NCBI GenBank assembly: GCA_963556695.1
Contig: CAUWAG010000010.1
Location: 3,224,001 to 3,288,000, forward strand
Direction of reading: 5' to 3'
Source: Anthostomella pinea
Taxonomy: Eukaryota; Ascomycota; Sordariomycetes; Xylariales; Xylariaceae
DNA length: 64,000 nt
Shown here piece by piece: positions 43,936-56,821 of the stretch (position 1 is the stretch's first letter; each line of letters starts with the position of its first letter). The notes beneath the pieces were generated by a model that worked only from the letters and a program-made list of their open reading frames with translations, was not told where the DNA came from and searched no databases. The translations under genes and the position numbers were made by a program.

Positions 43936-44639
43936 GGATGAGAAGTGTATGCCACCAGATACTCCGAGAGTACGTATGTGTATGACTTTGACTCGAAATG
44001 GACTTGTTCCATATCGTCGCTGACCCCTTACATGCCAAATCGCTAGCGGGCTCCGCCTGTTGTTATTATTACATGCTCTTTCCGTCGACACCAACTCGTG
44101 GCTCAGCCTGACGCACACAATAGAGTGGTGGCAGCGCTTGGGTGGTGTTCGTTCAATGTAGGAGTGTGGTGAGAAGCAGAACCGACGACAAGGGTGAGCC
44201 ATACGTACCCGCGCACCCTCAAGCTGCGGTGTCAGGCAAGATGATGGTCGGATGGAGTGATTTTAAAATACTGAAATATCGAACGTCTTGCACCAGCACT
44301 ACCCCATGTACAGAAGAGAATACTTAGGAGACTCTCACGTGGAGTGTGTCGAATGACGTTGGCTAGCTTCAGGAGCTTGGAGCTCGGACCAGGATGAAGC
44401 TGAGCGTTCCTTCCTCACCCGACTCTTGGTATTCAGCCCCACACATGTGGCCCAGGGACCAATCACGGCCCCGTGCTTTGTGAGCGACTTCCCTCCTCCT
44501 GCCACGATCATTCGATTCAGAAATTTGTTAGGATTTGCTAACAAAACGAACAAAACCTCGAGCTACACCCACCACTCGCCTCGACCCGACTCACGACAAG
44601 ACCCTCTCCCCTCTCCCTTCACATACCACTCAATTCGCT

Positions 44640-45468
44640 ATGTCTTCGACCTCTCTTCTGCGAATTGCCGCCCGCGGTCCCTCCAGGACCTTCTTCCGCG
44701 CAAACCGACCCGTCGCTCCCACCCGGTCCAGTGCGTCTTTCGTTCCGGGCCTGGTCGCCGGCTCCAGCCTCAACTTCAGCACCACCGTCGCCCGACAAAG
44801 CAACGAGCCCGAAGAGACCTTCGAGGAGTTCTCTGCCAGGTAAGCGCGACACCTCTGCAGCGAGCACACGTCGAGACGGATTGAGCTGTGTCCATGTGGG
44901 AGCTCAGGAGAAGCTGTGGATCAGATCGGCGCGAGTCGTACGGTGTTGGCCGTCGGGACTCATCCACGAAGCTTCGACACGACTCAATTGCTTTCGGGGA
45001 TGTGCATGCAGGTCAATTGGATGCTAACGGGGGCTTTTCAACAGATACGAGAAGGAGTTCGATGGTGTGCAAGATGTCTTCGAGCTGCAGGTTCGTGTTT
45101 AGCCCGTCCGCCCGGACCCTCTTCCACCACAGCTACACTACGGGCTACGTGACATCTCCGACCGCGCCCGGGATATTAGACAGCTCCGTGCAAATTGACC
45201 GACTAACATGGCACCACAACAACAGCGCAACTTGAACAACGCCTTCGCCTACGATCTTGTCCCTTCGCCTACCGTCCTCCAGGCCGCTCTCAAGGCCGCG
45301 AGAAGAGTCAACGACTACCCGACGGCAGTGCGCATCTTCGAGGGCGTCAAGGCCAAGGTTGAGAACAAGGGCCAGTACCAGCAGTACCTCGACGAGCTGA
45401 AGCCCCTGCGGGAGGAGTTCGGCGTCGTGCTGAAGGAGGACATGTACCCGGAAGAAGCCACCAAATAG
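44640..45468 (+). CDS. COX6: cytochrome c oxidase subunit VI (mammalian COX5A homologue)
   Basis: Nuclear-encoded subunit of respiratory complex IV on the matrix side of the inner mitochondrial membrane. Exons 44640-44839, 45045-45090 and 45226-45468 splice in phase to 162 residues. The N-terminus is a mitochondrial presequence rich in Arg and Ser (MSSTSLLRIAARGPSRTFFR). The mature part has ETFEEFSARYEKEF, DVFELQRNLNNAFAYDLVPS, ALKAARRVNDYPTAVRIFEG and DELKPLREEFGVVLKEDMYP, all diagnostic of the family. The introns (205 and 135 bases) are longer than most in the window. It is a core housekeeping gene and looks intact. Confidence 0.95.
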
Positions 45469-46579
45469 ATGTTCCTCCACCACCACCAACAACCACAGCT
45501 CTCCGGTAATTTGGGTATCTCAGCAAAGCAGGCAAGAGTGGGTAATCCCCGAACTGTGGTTATAATGGACGGAATTGGGAGGAGCAGTCTTTCTGGGACT
45601 ACGGTGATGGCGGGAGAACGGGTGTGTCCCTTCGATGCCACCACAACTTGTATATGTCTACTACCTTATTACCATTAGAAACAAGTTCTCGATGGGCAGG
45701 AATACAGGCGCGGCGGCGGCAGCAGCATGGATTGAAGATAGAGCCGAGGCAACCAGTTTCCTTTGTCGTGTAAAGCATTCAATCGACGCATAACTCGAGC
45801 CTTGCCAGTTTCGCCATACTGCGACGCGATAGCCCTTGTGCAAGGTGAATTTCATGCACAAACGTCGAGACAGTATATTCCGAGGAGCCCTTCGGAAGGG
45901 GCGCCAAGAACAAGTCAACATTCCTCTATACGAACCATTGGAACGAAATATACTGCAAGGAGTAATGGCGAGCCACCGCCGACCAAGGCCTGTGTACGGA
46001 GAAGCTGGTACTTTTCATCCAGAACGATGAGAACCCAAAGGCCTCTCACGAGCCACTCCGGGTCCGGAGCCGGACCGCGGCTATAGTGAGGGTCGAAGAG
46101 ACAGCATGCTCCAGACTCGGCTTGCGTCTCACGCGAAAGACCTGTCATACTAAGCGTCAAGCTCGCCATCCGTCATTGGATACTACCAGGTGACCATTTT
46201 CAGACAGCGCAATCATGGACTCGCAGGTATCTGACATCCCAGCTCGAACACCATGAATTTTATTTATCCGGGACGATTGTTGATTTCGCAGACTATAACG
46301 GTGTCCGGATACTGCCATGTAGGGATAAGATAGCGTGGATGAGGTAAAGCAATTGATCTCCAGCTGTCTGAGATGAGACTCTCGTTAAAGGCGCATCTGC
46401 CATTACCACAACCCATCATCACAGGCCGACAATGGTGTCGGACTGTGCCATCACAGAAGCTACAGACGACCATTCACACCCGGTCAAGCAACACTCACGC
46501 GTACTTCACCTCAACCCACCAACGACCGACCCATCCATTCCATCTTCACTCTATCACCATCTCCCTCCGCCCTCCGCCC
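45469..46579. other. intergenic between convergent COX6 and the small mitochondrial-type gene
   Basis: About 1.1 kb with no supported gene. Short frames on both strands have no motifs. Confidence 0.5.
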
Positions 46580-47113
46580 CTATTTATCCGCCGGATCCAG
46601 CGGCTTCTGCCCCTGCTCCTCAACCGCGCGCCGCTTCTCGCCCCCGCTCTTGTCCGGGTCCTGCTTGAACGCCGCCTGCGCATCCGTGTCCTCCTCGCTA
46701 TGCTGCCCACCGGTCGCCTCGCTGGGCTTGCTGACCGGCGTCGCCACGCTGGCCGAGTCGGGCGACGAGGCGGCGCCGCTCGCCCGGCCCTTCCTGACCT
46801 GCTGCTGCTCGGCTGATGCGCTGCCCGGGTTCGATCCGACGTTGGACGCGGTGCCGGGGGAGGCTTGACCTTGGGTTGCTTGGGCGGTTTTGGAGGCGAA
46901 GGGGCGGTGGGGGACTGGGGCGGGTTTGGGTTAGTTGTTTGGTCTGGTGGTTGGGCTGGGTGTGTTGGGAAGAGGGAGTGCGGGAGTCCGGGTGTGTATG
47001 GTGAGCGGATTGCTGGGCTGTTGCTTACATGCTATTGTTGTGCTGCTGCGGAGGACGGCGGTTGCTCGCGGGACTGCCGCTGCGCGAGTGTATCTAGACT
47101 TGAAGAATACCAT
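46580..47113 (-). CDS. small predicted mitochondrial protein, hypothetical
   Basis: A two-exon gene easily missed because exon 1 is only 85 bases. Exon 1 is 47029-47113, the intron 46915-47028 (GTAAGC/CCCAG), and exon 2 46580-46914, giving 139 residues in one frame. The N-terminus (MVFFKSRYTRAAAVPRATAV, then LRSSTTIAFPHRPFASK) is an Arg/Ser/Ala-rich presequence with no acids. The remainder is Gly/Ser/Gln-rich and probably disordered, ending in KSGGEKRRAVEEQGQKPLDP and ADK. The tail looks conserved-type sequence, but I cannot name the family. Mitochondrial targeting is inferred. Strong codon bias in exon 2 and the in-phase splice support it as real. Confidence 0.65.
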
Positions 47114-49577
47114 GGTTGCGTCGATTGGTCAATTGCTTAGGTAGGTAGGTGGTGTCTTGGATGAGGTCGAAAGTCAAGGTACGTTGAAAACCCACAGTAA
47201 GGTACGAATGTCCCTCGTAGCCGGGTAGAGGCTGGCAGGGTGAATGTACCTACTTTACCATGTATGACGTGTTTATGATGCTGGCCATATCGGACCTTGG
47301 GATGTAACGAACGGGCGTAACAGCCCGCTGGGTATGACGACTTGTTTACCTGGAATAGCAGTCTTCTACTTGCAGGATGCGTTAAATAAAAATTACTGGA
47401 ATGGTTACCAACGTGTTGTTGAGACTTGATCCCGCAATGTGTACAGCTATCACCAACCCGTCTACAGCCTCTTGGCCCTCACTCATACTTGGATTTCGCG
47501 CTCTGGCAAACCATGCTACAAGATAGCAGGCCTATTCAATCAAACCAGAGAGCTAGCTACATTGCTTCCACATACACCGTATCTCGATATTTGACATGTC
47601 TCAATGGCAGGAGGTTCTATCTGAGAGACCTCGTCTCGCTTTGAGTCTCCCATGAGTGTAGCAACGTAGGCAGCTATGCAAAGCTCAACAAGGGGGTTAC
47701 CAATTCCATGAGCAATTATCGGCCACCCTCCCGTATTCGTTGGGTATTTACAGCTAGTATTTCGATGAATACCTGTCTTCCACCGACGGTCTTCACCTTG
47801 AGCTATTTACAACGACATCAGCAATACGGCAAAGGACAATCACAAGTAACCCTTCTTACTGGTACGACCCGCTGGGGAATTGGACACGTACGTCTCCCGA
47901 AAGCTCGAGCTAAAGGATGTTACGACCATCGGGGGATCCATTAGGCATGTGTCATCGGGTGTTTCTCATCGATCGCTTCATGGCTTGTTCATATTGCTGG
48001 GCTACCAGTGTGAGCACGTCACCCTTCCTAGTCGAGGCCAGCCCCAACGAGCCGCTCCAAGACGGATCAGACGATCTCCACGGCGCCACCAAAGGTGATG
48101 GTCTGAATGTTGGGAAAGTACCTCGGGAGTCAGGACGATCGTCAGGGGCTACGAAAGCCGTCAAATCCTGCGCCACCTATCTGAAAAACCGTAACAGCCT
48201 CACAAGGATCGGGTTCCCTTGAACCCCTGACAGGAGGATGGTAAGGAGGGAACCGATGACGTGCATTCTAGGCAGCGAAAGGTGTGGGACGTCCCGGGCT
48301 CGCAAGATCTGGATATCTGTTTAGAGCCGCCGGCGCATGCTGCAGTGCCACACGAATGAGGCGATTGTCCGCACGGTTATGAGCCTCCTGGCACTGATGG
48401 CCTGCGACAGCTAGCTTGTTGGAGGTGACCGACGAGGCGGAAAAGGCAATGGTGGACGAGCTTAGAGTTCCATCTCGGTTCTCCCAAGGGTTCTGCGAGG
48501 GCTTGGTCCGGGCCCACGAGAGTCTGGACATCATCTGCTTCTCGAAAGGGTCCGTCGAAGGTACACCAGACATGGATGACATGACAGCGAGGGGTACGGC
48601 AGAGAACCATGGGGAGAACATACCAACCGACAACTGCCTCACTTCCTGGTGGAATCTCGACACGAAGCTAAGCATCCAAGACTCGATCGATATGCAGGGT
48701 GCTGGCGGCGGCACTGCGCAGGGCTCATGGTGGATGCGTATCAATCATTCCACTGATCCCGCTTACGATCACTGTGGGAGGACTTTCCTGTGAGATGCAG
48801 CGTTTCGGGAGCTCCTTATACTCGATAACTTAGTGGACGCCGAGACTTGGTTCTCGAATAACAATGCGTTTGTATCATGCTGATATTGCTCAGGGTCGGC
48901 GTTCAAGCTTCATCACAGAGTATCACGAACGGTTTTGCACCGTGTGTCTCAGATGCTTCGTGTTTTCTCTTGAGCCCCGCGACAAGCTGTATGAAGCAGT
49001 CTGTGCCCCTCCGACAGACGGCAAAGCTAAGCGCGAACGCGTGAAACCTCGGAGGATTAGACACGCCTAGTCCATCTCGCATAATGCCTATCATAGCTAG
49101 GTATACATGTCACGGCACATTCCGGGATGCCCAGAGACTCATCAGGGGTAACCACATTGTCAGTGTTCAATCGCTTGCTCGCAAGGCACCTCCGTTATCA
49201 CTGTACAACGAGAAAGAGCCAAACATAAAGTATCGTAACCAGCAATGGCCTGTCGTTGATGGGGTAATGATAGCGAACACAAGTCTACAAACTCCACCGT
49301 GGTCCACGAATCCTGGCTGGCCCATATGCCTAACCGTGGCCCTTGTCCGCGAGATTGGGGTATTGCCAATAGAGAGGTCTATGAAGATACATACCGGAAT
49401 CATACTATAGCAGAAGTAACTAATCCAGATGTAAAGTTGATAAACCACCCGGGGCTTGCTCAAATCACGGCAAATCAAATTCTTTTTTTTTTGGGCGGCC
49501 TGACACTGAAGCGCTTTTCGATGTCTGTCGACGCCTTGCGGCCACCACGCAGCCACTCAGGGGTGATAGGTACACAC
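47114..49577. other. intergenic, 2.5 kb, one weak ORF
   Basis: No recognised gene. The only frame with coding-like third positions is 48416-48793 (+), listed separately. 49486-49493 is a T run. Confidence 0.45.
48408..48793 (+). CDS. possible gene fragment, unrecognised
   Basis: After an acceptor-like CGACAG (ending 48407) the frame reads LLEVTDEAEKAMVDELRVPS, then RFSQGFCEGLVRAHESLDII and onward to a TGA at 48791-48793. Codon third positions favour C and G, but no ATG-led 5' exon was found. The opposite strand is also open for 158 codons. It may be the last exon of a decayed gene or a chance frame. Confidence 0.2.
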
Positions 49578-52500
49578 CTAAAACCTCGAGTCTCTCAAGT
49601 GCGCAAATCGGTTAATCCCGGCAGACTGGTTGAATACCGGTGTGCTAGGGGTCGAGCTTCCTCCAGAGCCATCAAACCCTCCCATAGCCGGTGCAGGACT
49701 AGTGCCTCGACTGCTGGCTCCTCGCGTGCCACCTGCATTCCGCGGGCTCATGACACCATAAAGGGCATTTAGTCTTGGGCTGCCCGGTACACTAGACTGG
49801 CGCGTCCCCCTTCGTCCGTTCCTGGCTGATTTGAGATCTTCCTTGACTCGGCTCAGTTCCGCTTCCCGCTCACGGACGATCATCTTCTGCTCCCCGAGCA
49901 TGCGCGTAAGTTCCTTGACGTCATTTGCGGCTTGGGCCTTGTTGATGGTGACGATATTTTCATCAGCCTTGCGCTGGAGCTCTTCGATTTGCCGTTCACA
50001 GTCTCGGTTCTCCATGGATAGTTCCGTAGCTCGCTGAGATGATTGCTGGTATAAGTGCCTGGCGTACTCGGCATCCTTCTGCGTGGTAGCTACCTTCTTC
50101 TCCAGTTGTTCAACCTTGGTCGTGGCCTCGTCGAGGTCCTTCTGGAGTTGCATCATTCTGACATGTTCGGGATTGGAAGAGTTGAGAAGTAACTCGGTGG
50201 CTTCCGACAGTTTTCTCTGAACCTCCGCATGCTTCTCTTCCAGCTTACCGTTTTCCGTCCGGCTAGACTGGAGACTGGCTGTCAGGGCCTTTGCTTCTTC
50301 TTTAGCGCTCGTACACTCGGCTTCAAAGATCCCGCGGTCTTTCAAGGCCGCCATGAACTTGGTCTGTATCATGTTGATTGAGGACGCATAGCTGTCAACT
50401 TCCGTTTTCGACCGGTCGCTGAGCTGGCGGAACTGCCTTTCGCGTAGCTTACTTTCTGCCATCTCCGCCTGGAGGTTGGCAATCTATGTGAGGTTAGCGC
50501 GAAGCCCTGCAGATGCCACGTGTCATAAATAGACTGACTTTCGTCGACAAAGCCTCCATCTTGTCAACTGACACAGTGATAGACGCTATCTCGGAATCTT
50601 GAGTGAAGTCGTCCCCTAACAGGCTCTTCAACGAGTCACTAATATAGCTCACATCCGTAACCACTTGCGGCTGGACCATTTTGGGACGCTTGGATAGAAT
50701 CTCCTCATCATCGTCAACCTAGCCCTTGTGTTAGGTCGTGCATATACTGTAGAAGGACCAAGTTGACTCACGTGAGATCGCTTCCGACTCCCAGGAAGTT
50801 TCTCGATTCCAGATCCCGGCATACTAAGCTGAGACAGTTGCGTCTGAGAGCTCGCAGCATGAAAATCTTGGAAGATGTCCTCGTGCAACGGTGGTGGTTC
50901 CCAGTAGAACTCATCATCATCGGGTATCTGAATGTGCCTTGCGAAATTGTCCGCGATCGACCAGAGCTTGACGGCATGATCTGGGTCCTCGACATATCGC
51001 ATAGCATTGACCAAAGCCATCACAAGCACGTTCTTGCGCTCTAATGGTTGCAAGTTTTCTGATATCCGCATGTTGAGATGCTGTATGGAAGCTTCTATGG
51101 CGAGCGCCATTATGATAGGAGGACTTGCCTCGTTTCGTGACGATACTAGTTCTTGTCGGAATGTGTGGTCAAAGGCAACCACTGCGTCGACGTCTGTTGG
51201 TATCAAATTCGGTTCATCCGCCGTGGAAGAAATGGCGACCGTCAGCGCGTGTCGAGGGGGTGAAACACCAACGACTTCTTGGCCTGCGCGGACGTAGTGA
51301 TAGCCTCTCGTTTGCACCACGTTGCCGAGGAGATCCATCAACCGTCCGGGGCGGACGAGGATGAGAATCTTCTTTTCGGACCCCATCGAACTCAAAGTGT
51401 CCAGCAGTTCCGCGACGAAAGAGAATTTAGGATTGGTGTCGATAACATGTTTTCTTATGTGGTCGGGAGCCATGGCCGAAACGGTATCGAGAAAGGGAGG
51501 GAAATCACACATGTCGAAAAGGCGAGAGAACATCTCGTCAAGTTTTGCGATAGTCGTAGCATGTGGTGTCTTATAGGGGGAAACTTGGAACGAAGTACTG
51601 TACTCACGAATCAAGTCCTCATCCTTCCGAAGGACGTCGTTGTACTGAGGTCTGCTACTGTTGTGGAACGGGAGAGTGATGAGGTATTCGTTGAGCCCGG
51701 TGGGAGCATAAGGCAGCAAACTCTTTGGGTAAGCTGGTGATAGCTCACCGCCGTCGTCCATAGCCAGCGCCTCTGGTATGGGGATGCTAGTTGCGAGGCC
51801 ATCATTGGTGGGTATTGATGGGCTGACATCCATAGCACCCTCAATTGACAGGGTTAGGGCAGATGGATCCAATGTCGATGGTTGTTCCTCGTGAGTGGCG
51901 GTATAGGTGACTTGTGAAGTACCGGTCACTCCCAGTGATAGCTCGTCAGGCGGCAGTGAGCCAGTTGGGGCTGGTGGCACATCACCTGCCAAAGGTTGCA
52001 AGCTCATGCGCGGTTCATGTTGTCCCGTTTCGAGGGAGGGCACCACGAATGTTGGTGAGACCAGAGCTGGCACTGGTGCTGGCGATGGCTCGGCTGCTTG
52101 CGCTACTTCAGTGTGCACTCGGGCTTGCAGAATGGTAATATTTCCTTGCTTGTTGCCTGACGGTGCATCCTGTTGAGTTGTGGGACTTGCAGAAGCCGGA
52201 GTCTCATCGAAAATTGACTTGCTGAACGCGTTCTCCCGTATACGCTTTAATCTCTCCCGCGCCGACAATGGCGCACTCGGCGCCGGCGAGCCGTCCATTC
52301 TAGTCGGCGTAACGGGTGGTTCAGTTATTACTGACAGCCGCTTGGTCTTCCGCTGCTGTGGGCTGCTCGGGGAATGCGCGTGATAACCCGATGGCGCGCG
52401 TGAGCCCTCGTCCGATAGAATCTCAGAACCTGTGGTATTCGAGTATCTATTGGACGATACTAGCGATTGGCTTGCCAGAAGTGCAGCCTGAGATTCAATC

Positions 52501-54028
52501 TCGTGAGCGTTCAGAGCGGACAATGAGACCCTCGTGTTCCCATCCAACTCACTCAGGGCTTGACTAGAGTCCTGCGAGTCGGTTTGGGTTGGCGCCTGTC
52601 GCGATGCAGTGTTAGGTACGACGTCGTCTTCGTCATAAACTGCAAAGTCGGACTGGCTCTGGGATGCAAGCTCGTGGTGCTCGTGAGACTGGCTGCTCAG
52701 GTGTTGGACGATCTGTGCTGCTTGTGAGTTGGAACTGTCCCGTGTTGACCCACTATTCACGAGCAGCGAACTCTGGCTCGCGTAGCTTCTCTGTGAATGC
52801 TGCACGTCCGAGCGCGGCTGGAGGGATGCAGGAACCGTATCCTGGGTAGAGACTGAGGGTGATGCCGCTTGGGATGTGGGCGCGACGACGTCCAAGTCAA
52901 AGGGCACTTGTGTTAAGAATTGGAGGTTCTCGTTCTGCCCACCACTGCCACTTGACTCTTCAAATTGCGAAGGGTCTGTGGCTGAGGCGCGGCGTCGACC
53001 TGCAAACCAAGGCCGCACGTCTAGCTGGTGCGAGGGTATTTCAGAACTCGCATGCGCAGAGGAACCCAACTCTCGAGGTAATCGTGCGCGATGTGCAGCT
53101 GAGAAGGTATCTTCTACCGCGTCAGGATTGCTGTGGTGTGCCTCGGACGCCGAGGTGCCAGAAATCTCCTGAGAATCTGGTACAATGCGACGGTCTTTCG
53201 GTTTGCGTGGCTGTGGAGATTGCGAAGACTGTTGGCTGAATCGCAGCGGCGATATTACGTGGAATTCTGACGGGTCAAACTGTGTCAATAGTGGTAGCTC
53301 AACTATGAACCGCGCTCCCGTCGCTTGTCCAGAAATCCTATCTCTTGGTTCCGACAGCTGCTGCCCGGTCTGCCCAGTCACGGCGTAAGGGCCCGACCCG
53401 TCGACTGTGCGTCTTCTCTTCCCCGCGCCTTCTTCGCCGTGTCCAGACGACTTGAGGTAACTGGCCAGAGGCCTATGCTTGGCGCTTCTCTTTCTTCGTC
53501 TCCAATTCGGCGCAAGCACCGGATCCGTATCTTGCGTCGATGTTTGCGTCGGAGACCCAGTATCTTGCGCAACGGCGTCCGTACCGCCTGCGGCCTCTTT
53601 ACTCTTCTTCTCCCTCCAGTCGTTGATTGCAGCGTCGGTCACGTTCTCGGCTGGTTCCCAGGATGGCTCATGTGGGTTGCCGTTCTTATCGGTGCCCTCC
53701 CAGTCTATAAGATAATGAATCTTGCCGTCTTGCAGCTTCTCCTCCGGGATATCTCGAAGCAAATAATACTCGTCGGCTGCAGCGGCGGGCTTTCTCGTCT
53801 TGCGCTTCTGGGGCTTGGAGGCCGGTTCTCGTTTTCGAGGCTTGCGCTTCCGTTTGTTCGAGGCGTTTGTGCTTGCAGAGTTCATTGACAGCGATGTCCG
53901 TCGACGACCTGGGGCGAAACAAAATCCATAATTAGTTTTCCTAGACCCGTCGATGCTCGTCACAGAACGCTGGAAAGAGAGGTTGCGCGACAGAGCTTTC
54001 TCTCACCAAGGCGATCGTCCTTCACCAT
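49578..54028 (-). CDS. chromodomain / HDA2-3-like / coiled-coil protein (HDA1-complex subunit type)
   Basis: A large nuclear protein of 1,414 residues from four exons: 54007-54028, 50772-53908, 50539-50718 and 49578-50483, all in phase. A basic N-terminus with NLS-like runs (NKRKRKPRKR) precedes a chromodomain at about residues 53-110 (YYLLRDIPEEKLQDGKIHYL, then IDWEGT and SWEPAENV), which reads methylated histone H3. A Ser/Gln-rich disordered stretch to about 730 follows. Residues 735-1050 (LPYAPTGLNEYLITLPFHNS, FDMCDFPPFLDT, KKILILVRPGRLMDLLGN, NVLVMALVNAMRYVEDPDHA) resemble the HDA2/HDA3 domain of class II deacetylase complexes. Residues 1110-1340 form a long coiled coil, and the tail ends GINRFAHLRDSRF. 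This architecture recalls CDP-2 of the Neurospora HCHC silencing complex; orthology is inferred. Confidence 0.8.
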
Positions 54029-56821
54029 GGGAGGTTCTCTGGGGACAAGAGTGAGCAAATGGTCAAAGCCAATGCGTAACAGCTATTCGCGAGGAAGCTA
54101 CGTACGGAGACTTGATTCGTAGCTTCCCGGCAATCGCGTGACAGGGATCGGCAGAGCTGTGGCTTGTGTAAGTAGCCCGGTAGCGTGGCTGGTGACGGCA
54201 CCACTTACAGCGCGTGACCTGTCACTTACACGGTGGCCAAGACGACGCCAAAGAATGTAAGAAGTAACGACACAACTCACGATAAAGTATCAGAAAGAAA
54301 AGAGATTGTCCGTGAGTGTAGGAGAGGTAGTATGTCGCTCGATCTTGTGAGATCTATACCGTGAAGTCAGTACAGCCATCAAAGTCAGGTTGGGCGGCTG
54401 TGGTGGAAACTTGGTCCGTGATGGGGGAATATGAGGGTAGTCTGGTGAAAAGGTAGCGTGGTCTCAAACCCGAAAGATTTATTTCACTCAAGGCAACATT
54501 GAAGTAATAGGTGGTCAATGTCTTTGGCCGAGGAGTCACACGGAAGGGGCGCTTCTGAGGGTGCAAGAAGGTACCTACCTCCTGAGGTACTGATGTGTAA
54601 GTCGGCCTTGGTAGAAAGCCCAGGCAGTGATCAAAGTCAATAATGCTGGAAGTTGATGGTATGAGCCATCAAGTATGATAACAAGGAACTCTTTGCAGTG
54701 AATCACAGAAGCTGTCCAAACACGTTGAGATGGCCGAGATCAGGTAGAATGAAACTGGGTGGAAAGTCAGATTGAAGAGGTATGCAAACTGCCGCTCGGC
54801 AGCAATTGCTCGGCGACTATACAGATATATAGGCCTAAGCGTCAGCTCAAGTCTTGTTGTATTCCTTGAACAGCCTCTTAAAAGGGGCATCAGCATACAA
54901 GTCGCCGAAGCGATGAGACTGCGAGGTCTGGTTGAGTTGCAGCTCCCATGCACATTAATCAACCACAATATCTTAACCAATGTGTATCAATACATATCCA
55001 GTAAGAGCTCTTTGATGCTCAGGTTCCTACCTCCGGCTGGCAAAAGCCACAACCGGCCTACGTATCTGCTTTGAGTACTCGACAATGGTTAGGCCAGCGG
55101 TTCTTAGGTATCCCCCATCGTAACGGTCGAAAGCTCACCACGCTTCGAACTATGGGCAGCTTGCTCAAGCCGGTAGCTATACCTTGTTGAACATGGTGGT
55201 AACGGCACAAGAGAGCTTTATCCAGAGCTTTGCTTTCCGCACGTTTCCTTGGTGGCTGCTGACAAAGGAAGACTGGGCGAGTATGTCTTGAGTCGTCGAC
55301 GAGTTCCGTTGGTCTTGGCCTTTGAGCGGCAACGGATCCTCGTCCTCCGGGAATTGACATCGTCGTGAAATATCAGTGAAATATCACAAGGATGAACTCC
55401 GTTATATCTGCAGTGTCATGCTAACTCCGTCATGTCACAGGGGCAGACGATATCTTGGTATCTTCCGCGAAGAATCCTTGCTAGGCTTTAGTGCTTATAT
55501 GGAATCGGAAGCGAGGGATGACCACCATGTCAGATGGGCCTTCTTGCTGCATCCAGTACATACAGGTGTCCAGGATGGTAATGGTTCAAGTCCCTGTTAA
55601 AAACACGCAAGGTTCTGGTTTGTAATTATCTGCAATGTTGTATAGAACTTTACGCCATGGGGACTTCTCGTTGTGTATTATTAGTATATACGGGCCCATA
55701 GCCCCAGCATAGGACTGGTCTGGTTCTAATGTCGACACGGTGACGGACCTTGACACATAACTTATCAAGATCGAAGTCACGGCAGGTTTCGCTGCAAATG
55801 CCAGCTACACCGCCCATGATCTTCATTATATGGCCATGTCTGGGACCCTCCTCCCTCAAAAGCTATTGTCTGCTGTATTGGACCTGGTCTCTAAGGGTAC
55901 ACTTGTTACCCACCCTGCCACCCTGCCACCCTGAGCTGTTCAACTTCAACCCGGTCTATGGGACCGAGTAAACTTTCAGGTTTATGCAAGCAACAAAAGA
56001 GTGGGCGTATTATTGATACTATGACAATCTTGCTTGAAATGGCAGGGCTGTCTTACATCAGTGGCCGAATAGCGGGACTGTACTTTGGATGTCAAGCCCA
56101 CGTATGGTGTCACTGGAGGCTTGGGTGAGCGGCGCAGTCAGGCCGATCAATCATCCCATGGGTGCCTTGGAAGGAAGCCGGAGATCTGACTTTGTGGTTA
56201 TGTTTTATCATCCTAATGACATATGGAACATTCGTATATGGATCCACCGTAAGCCATTCACTTCCTACGGCGCCGCAAATCCGGCCCGTGGAATGGGCCA
56301 TGGCAGAAGCCTGCTGCCTAGGCTGGGCCGAGTGCCAAGAATGTCCCCCCCCTAAACTGCCGCCTAAACTTCCTCCTGAACACCAGAGGAACTTTTTTTT
56401 TTGTCCAGGAGGAACTTTTCCTGCCGCTGGGTCTAGGCGTCAGCATTATGTACTCGCAGCCTAGAATTAATTTTCTCGTCTCTTCCTTCAGTACTCTGCG
56501 CATAGATTGTCCCACGCACTCTACGATTGCGTTTATGCCTTCATTCACGCAAACCACCAGAATAGTAAATAGTTATGGCAGTGATGGGTACTGGCTACGT
56601 AACCTACATCCCATGAATCCATGGCATCGTAGCTTTATCGTTCCATATGACGCCCTACAGCCCTACAAGCTACCAGCTTAGCTAAGGTAGTCTTCTTAAT
56701 AGAAACACTTAAGAACCTAAGGTAGGTATATATACACGTCTTGCTTGGCACGTAGTGTGACCCTTCTTCATCAAGTTTCCTTCATCACACCTTGACACTT
56801 GTTGTAAACGAAGCACCCAAC
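54029..56821. other. intergenic, 2.8 kb
   Basis: Upstream of the chromodomain gene (left) and of the deaminase-like gene (right). No coding frame with motifs was found. A CCACCCTGCCACCCTGCCACCC short tandem lies near 55911-55932. A tRNA B-box-like GGTTCAAGTCC near 55582 has no matching A box. Confidence 0.45.

Larger units (their letters stand above)
43214..44639. other. intergenic between paralogue B and COX6
   Basis: Contains the promoter of paralogue B, repeat R2 and the COX6 upstream region. No further gene is supported. Confidence 0.5.

Noticed and set aside
48268..48744. 158-codon minus-strand frame
   Set aside because: Antisense to the slightly more coding-like plus frame; no motif on either strand.
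51570..51611. Intron in the chromodomain gene at a GTGAGT-like site
   Set aside because: The candidate would be under 40 bases and shift the frame, whereas the unspliced reading is open and fits the domain.
55555..55600. Possible tRNA with B box GGTTCAAGTCC
   Set aside because: No A box or acceptor and anticodon stems can be paired around it.
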